A stretch of DNA of 64,000 bases from Mucor racemosus (taxonomy: Eukaryota > Mucoromycota > Mucoromycetes > Mucorales > Mucoraceae): the NCBI GenBank assembly GCA_027405735.1, contig JAPEHQ010000012.1, positions 1,612,001 through 1,676,000 of the forward strand, written 5' to 3'. Below are positions 48,482 through 58,701 of this stretch, piece by piece. Both the position numbers and the translations under genes were made by a program. The notes below the pieces were generated by a model. That model did not search any database. It was not told the DNA's origin and saw nothing but the letters and a program-made list of their open reading frames with translations. Every line of letters starts with the position of its first letter. Position 1 is the stretch's first letter.

Positions 48482-49843
48482 CAGTCGGGGTTACTAATGT
48501 TTCATCCAAAAAAAATTAAGAAAATGAAAATATAATAAACACCTATTTCAAATTTGGTTTGCTCTTTATTGCAAGTCTCTGATAATTCTATACTTCGTCA
48601 ACAATAAGATATGTATGTTTATTACTTGAAAGTAAAAATAAAATAACAGAACTAATATTTTGTTGCTTCTCTCTTGCTATCTATAATTGCATTGCATCTT
48701 TTGGGCATACTTTCAATTAACTTGGCAGCGAACTCAACATCAATGTTCTCCCAAGCGACGAGAAGTTCCCGTCGAAGGTCTTTGGTATTATTAATTAGAT
48801 GTTTATGGCTACGTAATTTACGAGCGAGCTCGCTCCAAACATGTTTAATGGGGTTGAGATTAGGACTTTGTGATGGCCAGTCCTCCATAACATTCATTGA
48901 ATGTGATCTCTTCCACCATTTTGCATATGCACCTGTATAGCAAGTAGCATTATCCTCCTGAAACACAAAATTAGTACTTTCATTTTGATGTACTGTAAGT
49001 CTTGAACCCATGGAATGTAATGTTGCGACAATACATCGATATATGATTCTTGATTCATATTTCCGTCAATAAAGACCAAAGGTCCAAAACCCCCAGCCCT
49101 AAAACAAGACCAAACCATCACACTACCACCACCAAATTTTACCGAACGCAATATATGGCAGCCCTCATACCTTTCACCTTGTTTTCTAAAAACTAATGGT
49201 GTACCATCATTGCCACAAATACGAAATCTTGACTCATCAGACCAAATCACTTGTCTCCATTGTTCATTAGACCAATTTATATGAAATTGTGCCCATTTCA
49301 GTCTATCTTTTTTATGTTCCTTTGTTAACTTGGGTTTATTAACAGCAGGTTTATAGTACTTGAAGCCCAACTTTCTTATTCATTTTCTTGCTGTCGAGCG
49401 AGAGACATTTTTTCTCATCATTCTGAGTGCCCCGTAGTGGTCTCTAATGTTTGAAAGGGATCATCTCTCCTTATTGATCGCTCCAAATGGCGTTGTGTAT
49501 AATCATCAAAGGTAGATGGCCTTCCAGTACTTTTTCCTGTTAAATTAGTACCAGTTTGATCTCCTCTGGATATGATACTTTGGACTGTAGGACGCTTTAT
49601 GTCAATCATAGTAGAAATGTCATATTAGCTAAATCCAAGCTGTTTTAAATAAAAAATTGCGCCAAGCTTCATTTTTTTTACATCTTGTTTGGTTCCTGTT
49701 GGGTCTTCTTCTTGCAATTTTTTGATGTTAATTTCAAAAGTTTTGGACATTGTTTTATTAATAAAGAAAGAGTTTGAAAGAAAAGTATAACAAAAAAAAA
49801 TAGAAAAAATAGGGAATGGATAAAACATTAGTAATCCCGACTG
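48482..49843. mobile_element. Tc1/mariner element (1.36 kb), inactivated
   Basis: Terminal inverted repeats CAGTCGGG(G/A)TTACTAATGTTT(C/T)ATCC of about 27 bp differ at only two positions between ends and are bounded by TA on both sides (48480-48481 and 49844-49845), the Tc1/mariner target duplication. The single transposase frame on the minus strand is broken. Confidence 0.93.
48652..49755 (-). pseudogene. Broken Tc1-family transposase
   Basis: Minus-strand reading: an N-terminal helix-turn-helix part (49755-49418, from ATG of MSKTFEIN...), a central part with VIWSDESRF (first catalytic Asp; within 49370-48894) and a C-terminal part with FVFQEDNATCYTG (second Asp) and SPNLNPIKHVW (within 49011-48652). 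Disruptions seen: a TAA after QLGFS (about 49625), a frameshift near 49420-49440, a TGA where tryptophan is expected (ARK-stop-IRKLGF, about 49380) and a frameshift near 49010. The expected third catalytic glutamate of PIE is lysine (PIK). It cannot encode an active enzyme. Confidence 0.9.
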
Positions 49844-50410
49844 TAAATACTGATTTAACGGATGAAATTGTAATATAGAATTTGTATATAAAAAGGACAA
49901 ATTATTGATATTAAATAAAGATTCTCTTCAGTTTTTGTGTGTGATTTAATTTAACCAGTTTCTTTATTAAAGTATACATTTTTTTCTTGCTACAATATTT
50001 ATTCTAAATCTTGTGCAATTCAACCATTACACAATGAATGCACTTTTTATCTCTTGACCTCGATGTACTGTACATTCGGTATCAGTTTTTTACTAGTTGT
50101 ATTTTCTCTGATTCCTTAATATTTAGTCATATTAAACGATGATTTGTAGCATTACCAAAAAAAAGAATAAATGCTTCAAGAGGTTTCTGCATATCAAATT
50201 ATGTGATTTAGTAGCAATTATTGTACTTTACTATGCTTTTTGAAGAACCTGTTGATGGTAGTCAGATTAATTAGTACTTTCATTTAAAAGTAAACTTTAC
50301 TTTATACATTTACATTCACCCATTCAACACATGACATTTTATTTATCATCCGTTATATCAATAAAAAACCAACTTCATCTTGATTCAATGCATTTGGCAA
50401 TTAAATGCCT

Positions 50411-51687
50411 TGTCGTATATTTTCAGGTTTGATAAATAATACTTAAAAAAGAATACAATTAAAGAGAATGAGAATGAGTAATGAATTAGTTCTTCAATTG
50501 TATAATAAAAACAAGATATTGTTTATTTAGATATAAAAGTATGTATGGCCTTTTATATTGATTTGACATAGAAATCCTGAGATGAAATTTAAGGCACTAT
50601 TGAACCATTATTAGGTCTGTTTGATAGTAATCTATGTGCAGTGGATTTACATACTAAAAACGCTTGAAAAAATAAAACAACCTAAATTCCAAGTGTCGCT
50701 CATGAAATATGATGACACTTGAAATGTGAACAACAATAATAAACAAACGCTTCAATTGAACACAATAACAAACGCATGCTAAAAATATGAAATACCTTTT
50801 TGAACCATAAATGTCGTGTAGATGATAGCACCCTTGATCACGGCACAATCAATTACATAAATGACATATATATCAAAACAGGATTTTATCCAAATCAATA
50901 ATAATAATAAACAAGGATATCAATTTAGTCAACTACTCATCTATATTGAAGTTGCACTATCAATATAAATAAGATTCAAGCATATAAAAACTACCCCTTA
51001 AAAATCAAGGTTACATAAAATAGATATAACAGAAATAAACAAAACAACCATTTCCCAAAAGGTCGATATTGTCACACTTGACATACAATCCCTTATGGTC
51101 AATGCTCTACACAATTTACCCCTTAAAATATCAAATCAATAACAATGTACTCAAAACTGGAAGATTACTAAATATACATCCATTCAAGTCTGATGGTATC
51201 CAAGTTCTCCAAATCACTATAAATACCCTTATACTTTTCAATTATTTTAACACTTCAGAAATCTTTTGCAATAAAAACTTTAGCTGATTATAATTGTATT
51301 TCTACTGCTTTTATTTTTATATTTTTTTTATTTTAGTAAATAACTTCTTCATTTACGGCACTATGGATTGAAATGGATCAATCATAATTTAACCGTTCTT
51401 ACAGAGCTTATGAGTTGTCTTGTTTCAATGCTGCGCTAAATGTGCTTGGATGTTGATTTAATAGCTATTTGATTGATTAACCGCTGGGATAAAATAATAT
51501 AGTGTCATAATTGAGGTCCAAGCGTTCTTGGTAATAATTACTGGATTAAACTTAGTACGCTAGGAGTTTCTTATATCTGATATCAATACTTTGCACTTCA
51601 ATACATGTTGTAGTAGTCAATAGATTGTAAGATGTATTGATACTGTAGAAGGTGATACTAACATATGGTACTTGATGGCATACAACA
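50411..51687 (-). mobile_element. LTR family L2, copy C (inverted), interrupted by an L1 solo LTR
   Basis: On the plus strand it starts TGTCGTATATTTTCAGG and ends GGCATACAACA, the reverse of the L2 termini, with L1 inserted at 50637-51360. Without L1 it is about 548 bp. The 5-bp flanks do not match (TGCCT versus TAGTA), unlike copies A and B, suggesting that recombination joined ends of different insertions. Confidence 0.85.
50637..51360 (+). mobile_element. Solo LTR, family L1 (724 bp), inserted in LTR L2
   Basis: Inverted copy of 33247-33968. Ends are TGCAGTGG and TTTACGGCA. It is flanked by a perfect 5-bp duplication CTATG (50632-50636 and 51361-51365). L2 copy B carries the empty site as a single CCATAG/CTATGG at about 53019-53024. 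It carries CTATAAATACCC and then CAATAAAAAC towards the 3' end. Confidence 0.93.
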
Positions 51688-52704
51688 TAGTAGTATATGA
51701 GTCATATTTTTGCCAATGGTCACTCTTCCAAAAAAAGCCGAACAATCTCCGGAAGCGGCCATCTAATGATATTTCCAGGCTTTAAATTTTTAGAACAAAT
51801 TACCGGACAGCCCGGACGCGGTTGTTTAACTATTTCAAGCAGCTATAAGATGCAGGTATCGAAATTTCATACAAAAATTAAAGTTCGACTGTATTGCTAT
51901 TAATTATTCAAAGGCTTATTTTAAGTAAAGCATAAATACAACCTACAACAACGTTATTAGCCTAATAACGGGTTTAGCTTGAAAAGTATAATATGATACA
52001 ACCGAATTCAAAAAAAGTCTATAAAATCACAAATTTAAAGGATTTATATATAAAAGCACTACAGCCGACCTGTGCTGCACAAGATGATTTTGTTGTGCCA
52101 CTGAATATGGTTAAAAAGATAACAATATGCACATGGGCACAACAAAAGAAACTGCACACGATCACAACGCTAAGCCTGTATGTGCAGAATTATAGATTCT
52201 GTCCGTGTGCATAACATTAATCCCATATGTGCATAATAGTAGAATCGCCCATAAGTATATCATTATCCCTATTTGTGCATAGTAATAAAATCTGACCATG
52301 AGCATAATGAGTTGTTCGTATGGGCACAAATTGGTTTGTACATGAGCATCGTGCCGTTCTTAAAATTCCATTGCATATTTTACTGGAATAATGGGGTTTT
52401 AAATTACATTTACTTTTATTAATATAGATTATAGACAATAATACAATTCAATGCGTTGTTGATGTACAGTAATACATGCAAGAGCCAGTATATTTACTAT
52501 TATCATTATTTGCAAATATGTTTATAGCTATACTTTTTACAGCAACAATGGTTTTTGCTCGAGCATAAACTTAAATAACTCGTACTGCTTAAATTTATAT
52601 GCAGGCCAATTCTAAGATTATAGATGTTGCTTTATTACCACACATAAAACTTAAACAAATTAGCCTCTTTAAACTTACTATTTTAATTTACGATTGTCTG
52701 CTGT
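51688..52704. other. Stretch with degenerate CATATGTGCATAATAG-like repeats
   Basis: No gene. Between about 52120 and 52350 a motif (TATGTGCATAATA, TGTGCATAACATT, TTTGTGCATAGTAATA, CATGAGCATAATG) recurs about every 30-40 bases, reading as an old tandem array. Confidence 0.5.
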
Positions 52705-53236
52705 TGTTGTATTCCACCTACTAGTATCATACATTATCACCTTCTACAGTATCAATACATCTTACAATCTATTGACTACGACATGTATTGAAGTGCAAGT
52801 CTTGATATCAGATATAAGAAACTCCTAGCGTATCAAGTTTAATCCAGTAATTATTACCAAGAACGCTTGGACCTCAATTATGACACCACATTATTTTATC
52901 CCAGCAGTTAACCAATCAAGTAGTTATCAAATCAACATCCAAGCATATTTAGCGCAGCATTGAAACAAGACAACTCACAAGCTCTGCAAGAACGGTTAAA
53001 TTATGATTGATCCATTTCAATCCATAGATTACTATCAAACAGATCCAATGGTTCAATAGTGCCTTAAATTACATCTCAGGATCTCAATGTTAAATTAATA
53101 TAAAAGGCCATACTTTTACATCTAAATAAACGATATCTTGTTTTTATTATACAGTTGAAGAACTGATTAATTACTCATTCTTTTATAATTGTATTCTTTT
53201 TTAAGTACTATTTATCAATTTTGAAAATATACGACA
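52705..53236 (+). mobile_element. Solo LTR, family L2 (532 bp), copy B
   Basis: The same length as copy A and nearly identical. Perfect 5-bp duplication GCTGT (52700-52704 and 53237-53241). It holds the uninterrupted target of the L1 insertion in copy C. Confidence 0.93.
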
Positions 53237-53683
53237 GCTGTAAAAATATTTGTTTTCAAATATAGCTATGTATGATCAAAACTATGGTTATTAGTCAAGA
53301 AATTAAATTATTCTTTTTTTTTTGCTTCTATATTATTTGAAATTTTATCACTTTTTTGGAACATTTCGTGAGTTTATAGCCAGTTTTAGCTTTTGATTGT
53401 GTAGATATAAATATCATTATTGCCTTCGATTTGATCTGGTGATCAAGAAATACGTCCAACAATACAGTAGTAAATAATGATTTTTGACCTTAGAATGCGG
53501 GTAAAAAATGAAAATATCAGTCTCTAATATAGACTGCTACCTATATTAAAAACATTGGTCTCTTGTGTTAGCATGCATATTCAGATAAACGAAAAGAATA
53601 CTAGCTTGATAGTCTGATATGCCTTATCAAACTGTGAATAATATCCTTGGAATATGAAAGCAGAAAGAGAGAGCCAACACACG
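53237..53683. other. Spacer between solo LTRs
   Basis: About 450 bp, AT-rich, with no feature recognised. Confidence 0.4.
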
Positions 53684-53911
53684 TGTAGGTTTTTGCCTAT
53701 TATTTATGTTAAATCTCATTTCAATCCCATATTGAACCTGACATCCAAATGGAATTGAAATGGTATAAATACTTTTAGAATCCAGGACCTGATGGCTCCT
53801 GGCTTCCTTTTTTGACTTAATAATAAAGACCCTACGTTCTCCGTGATATAATCGCTTGTAGTCTTTATTTTATTTGTATTGGAATTAATTGTTATCTACA
53901 TATAACTCTCA
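53684..53911 (+). mobile_element. Solo LTR, family L3 (228 bp), copy 1
   Basis: It starts TGTAGGTTTTTG and ends ATAACTCTCA, flanked by a perfect 5-bp duplication ACACG (53679-53683 and 53912-53916). It contains TATAAATAC, a 21-nt hairpin (53782-53802) and AATAAAGA. Confidence 0.88.
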
Positions 53912-53944
53912 ACACGTAGAAAAGAATTTTCAAGGCTTTACATT

Positions 53945-54176
53945 TGTCGGTTTTCGAGGATATTAAACAGCCAATTTTAAAGCCAATTCCATTTCTAACT
54001 CACATTGAAATGTAATTCTTATAAATAGTCTTTTAAACCAAGACCTAGAAGCTCTTGGTTCTTTCTTTGACCATTAGTTTTTCTAGTAATAAAGCCTACG
54101 TTCTCCATGATAAATGTTACTAGTCTTTATTATTATTCGTTTTATAAATAAGATTGTATGTATCCATAAACTCTCA
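53945..54176 (+). mobile_element. Solo LTR, family L3 (232 bp), copy 2
   Basis: It starts TGTCGGTTTTCG and ends AAACTCTCA, flanked by a perfect 5-bp duplication ACATT (53940-53944 and 54177-54181). Diverged from copy 1 but with the same TATA, hairpin and AATAAAG order. Only 33 bp separate the two. Confidence 0.88.
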
Positions 54177-54435
54177 ACATTATTTAGCGCAATTAAGATC
54201 CTGCTAAATTGCTCATTTCAACCAATGTAAAAGCATCATCATTACAACGCATAAACTATAAACTACACAAAATAGGCAATATCTGTTATCATAGAAACAT
54301 ACATTTTTCTATTAGAAAAACTGTCGTCTATCATATCATACATTCATTAAAAAATTGCAAAAGCGAGCCCGCAGAGCGACGCTGTACTTGAGCATCAGAG
54401 CATAATCAAACTGCTAAGTCTGTTAGACCTTAGAC

Positions 54436-55578
54436 TATGGTATATATCTAAGTTTTAAATAAAAATGCGTTTTTTTTTCAACTTTTCTTATACTTAACCA
54501 TGTATGGTCTGAAAATTCAGACTTTGTAGCGGACATTTTCGGGGCTCATTTTACCCTTACCAACACTCATGATTTTGATCAAAAAACAGAAAAATCAAAT
54601 TTTGATACCAAAATCAACGTCTAAATAGACTACATTGTGAGAGAAAATTGTAGACATGGCTAATACACATTTTATAAAAGCTTAATATGAAAGATTATAT
54701 AATAAAAATTTGTACTTTTGGCCCAAAAACGGATTTTTGGTTAAAGGATTTTCATGTAATATGTTGCAATAAAAATGTTTGTTATTTTTTATTAAGCAAA
54801 TAGAGCGCTAAATTCTGTATGTGTGTGTATTTTTTTTTTTTACAATTGGTAGTACAATCAACTCTAGATTTGCAAAATCAGAAAAAAAAAATTAAAAAAT
54901 GACAAAATTGATGATCTGGACAAAAATAATTTTCTAAATTAATATTCCGCTTATAAGCCTTGTAAGTCTTAAAAATAAGAGATTTAATAATACTTGAGAC
55001 CTTTTTCAAAAATTAACGATGCTGTACCCACTCGATTCAAGCTTATTACTGTAAATATTTATATATGTTAATATTGTGTGGTAGCTTATTTGACGATAAT
55101 ATAGTCTTACTTTATAATTATTGCGCTAGAGGTAATTTACATTAAGTTTTAGTCTTACCTCTCCAATATCATAAGCTTAAACATAAACATGGCCATCGCT
55201 GGAACCTATTGCCACCTTTTTACCCTCTTTGTCCCAAGCCAGTTTATTCAATGTTTTAACCAGAACCAACTTAAGTACTTACAAATGGTTCCTCCGTATT
55301 TGCATTCAAATTCCATAAATTAAATTGACTGGTTCCATCTACAGTGGTACCAAAAAATGTATCATCAGCCCGCCTTATTATGATAAATGTCAATCTAAAA
55401 TCAGAAATATCCCATTGTAATTGTTATAAGCTATAAAAAGCTTGATTTCTAATAATACAGCAATTAAATAAAAAACAAGATGATAGTAATAGCATATAAT
55501 AAGTATTTAACATCTAAGTAAGTTTGATGAAGTATACTTTTAAACCCTTTTAAAAATCCTGAGGTAAATACAACATCT
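54436..55578. repeat. 1.1-kb repeat DYN, copy 2
   Basis: Direct copy of 46551-47685, here not flanked by repeat E, so DYN is a unit of its own. Confidence 0.9.
55159..55372 (-). pseudogene. Dynein intermediate-chain fragment (WD40), copy 2
   Basis: The better preserved copy. It reads ADDTFFGTTVDGTSQFN, then LWNLNANTEEPFVST, a TAA, and after a one-base shift LNKLAWDKEGKKVAIGSSDG, then HVYV and YDIGE before a GTAAG donor; a small insertion adds a stop within the last part. This is one WD40 blade of a cytoplasmic dynein intermediate chain, kept with its exon boundary. No functional copy is in this window. Confidence 0.78.
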
Positions 55579-58500
55579 ATTTAAAACAGTTGATCCTTTC
55601 TATAAATGATCAATGTTTTTTGGAGGAGCAAGATAAGAATTGATTTTATATCTGATTCCGTGCTTTTAGTTTACTTATACGTTTCTTTCGCACGTTGCGA
55701 ATACTAAAAATGATATTGAGAGACATCGCGAATCAATTGTGGGTACAGATATTCCAAAGACTATTCTACATTTATGATAGTATCAGACGTATCAAGGTCC
55801 TTGAAACAGTCTTGGCTCGCTGCACTATTACTGAAAGCAGGCTTTATAATGATATTTGAACTCTATTTGATTTTCAAGATGAAGAGTTTGATCTGGTGTC
55901 GCGAGAAGCTTGCTTACCAGATATTGGTGTGTCAAAGCTGGAAAATGATGATTCAATACTGTTAAAATCCTTTTAATAATAAAGTCAACCTTTATTATAT
56001 AATTTCTTTTATCGGTTTTTGGAAATCAAGATATAGTGCTCTATGCTTTTTATAATACGTTCGTTTTATTGCTTTCAACCTCTTTCACCTACAAGAAGCC
56101 TATCGTTAGTGGCAATTCAAACTATTATTACTGATTGAATCAATGATGAAATCAGTGATAGGATGCCTTATGCCGCAGGTAATCGCTGCTATTTAGGGCT
56201 AAGCTTGCGCATGTGCAAACAAATAGCTTGCAGACAGACTCAGGGGATCCCTTGAAGATTGTCTTTCGTTATATTTTAATTAAATTAACAAAGAATTCTT
56301 GCTTATCAAATAATCAGACATTCAAGTGCAATTTTGGGATTTACTATGCCAAGCGCTAATCTTTTATATAGTGTATATTTTATTTGAGCATTCACATGTA
56401 CTCCTTTATGAAAGCTCTAATCGAACTTGATACATTTTCATATTCTTTATGTGTGGATAAAATAAACCCTGTATTTGTATTTTATAATTGAACTTGAAAA
56501 CAAATATTCCGAGACTATGTGAAGATCAGTTTTGGGCAATCTGCTGTTCCTGGAACGACAACATTTACAAAAACGAAAGATCTAAAATTACGTTGATGTT
56601 ACCCAAAAAAAACCGATATATGTAACGTTACACTCGCTGTCAACTGTCTTAAAAATAGTCAATTATTTATTATGAGATCGTTGAAAAACAATCAAGATAT
56701 AGAAGAGGCTTTTAGTATATTTTATATGTAATCACATATTATCACGGGTGCTTGGAAATATTTATAGATTGAAAGAAAAAAAAAGATAATAGAACAGCCA
56801 CCGTAATACGTTATACATTTACATTAAGCACGCGTAACTGCAAGGGCCACTACACAGGTATAGAATTTGTACTAAACTAATTGTTTATTATAATAAATTC
56901 TTTTTTTAGTATTTCAGCACGAGCTGAAGTCTTGGAATCATATCAATGCAACAACAAACAGCAGACTTCAGATTTGTTAATGAGACAAGATTATATACAT
57001 CCAGAACATGTAAAACTAGGTTACAATGTGCTATCATGAATTTTTTTTATGAGAGTTTTAACACCACATTAGACACCATTTTGTAATTATACACAACGGA
57101 TAATACTTTAATTTGAAGGTTATACAAAATCATTAAATTATACTAATAATCGACGATTCGTTAAAAATGCTTCAGTGTAATAATGAGTATTAAATGATGG
57201 TCAATCATATAACTGTAACAAAAATTACATCAATTGTCTAACATTTCCCCCAACGGGCCGAACATTGGAGTACAAGGGTGCGTTTTCATATTCACCCTCC
57301 TCATGTTCTTTTTTTAAAAAAACTACGTATACTAAAAAAAAAAGCGTTTCAATGTCAAAAGAATCAAGAGATATTTCAATCGCTCCATTTTTTTTTTACA
57401 AGCTTTCTTTTTCAGATCAGAAAAAATCAAGCAAAATATGCTTAATGTCTATCAAGGTTTTGTACCTTGCAGATTCAAGCAATTCCGCACAGTTATTCTT
57501 GATTTTGACAGATAAATCTACATATTTGGCGTATACTTGCTTATGATGCATGTCGTAAGCCCCCAATCATTTATTTTAACACAACATTGTAATGACGTGG
57601 GTAACTTGAGCTATTTGTGCCTTTTTTTTTTTCGATGAGCCTGAATTGAACAACGTTTTTTTGCTCCTTGAATCGATCTCTATTTAAATCTCAACATAAA
57701 TCGGACATGTCCAATTACAGTAATTCCCGCTTAAAGGACATGATAATCTGCAATCCTAGTATACATCATTCTAGAAAAGTTTTCATTACTCAGAGCGAGG
57801 TTCAATCTCATCAAATCGGCGTAGAAATCGCTTTTCTATTATAAGGTATTATGGTCTATTAAATGTATATTGGACAATTATGTAATAATTTTTTATTAAA
57901 TTCAGTATATATATTAGATATACATGAATAGAGTTTACAAATAAAAAATATATTGTATATAAATCTTACATTCTAATTCATTTTATGTAATGCTAATGCT
58001 ACAATAAAAAGAAAAGTTTTGTCGAATATAATAATCTTAGAATTTTGCTATATATATAAATACCTTGGATTTTCTTCTTTCTCTATTTGGAAGGTAAATA
58101 GTAAATCCGTTTGTTATTCCTACTCTCTCTTTCTCGAACAAAGTAACTTTATTACAAATACATGGCAAGATGCACATATCTTCTATTGTTAGTATAAAGG
58201 ATTATATTCTATGGTAAAGCTAAAATGTTAGTACTAAGCCAAGTGACCATCACTGATGCAGCTAACCCTTACTAATCAATAAAAACATTATCTTCTAAAA
58301 AGAAACATGATAATGGAAATTTGGGTACTTAAGAATTTTAAATGTAGTCAATCGCTCGACAAAAATTTCACTTTTCTCTCTACTTTCTCTTCTCTTCCTT
58401 TCAATTTTAATATCAAATATTCATTTTTAGTAGAATGGATATCAAGTTGCTAATATGAAAGAAAGCGGCCGTAAGATTTTTTTTTAATATATACTAACTT

Positions 58501-58670
58501 TCAACCAGGAAGCCTTATTCTTTATTTACCTTCACACTATACAGTTTATAATCCTCTAAAAAATCACAAGAGTAAGTTTTACTCGAAAGGAATACACTAA
58601 AATCTTTTTGAAGGCATGTTTTCAACTTTGATGTGGAAGTAAAAATTCTTAAGATCTCTTACTCTCACTT

Positions 58671-58701
<31 letters not shown>

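Larger units (their letters stand above)
47734..50017. repeat. Dispersed repeat E, copy 2 (inverted, twice interrupted)
   Basis: Inverted relative to 45816-46550 and lacking about 300 internal bases. It is broken by solo LTR L2 (47793-48324) and a Tc1 element (48482-49843); removing both restores colinearity with copy 1. Confidence 0.7.

Noticed and set aside
57265..57546. 93-codon plus-strand frame
   Set aside because: Low-complexity Lys/Ser/Phe composition and no family resemblance; likely chance in AT-rich DNA.
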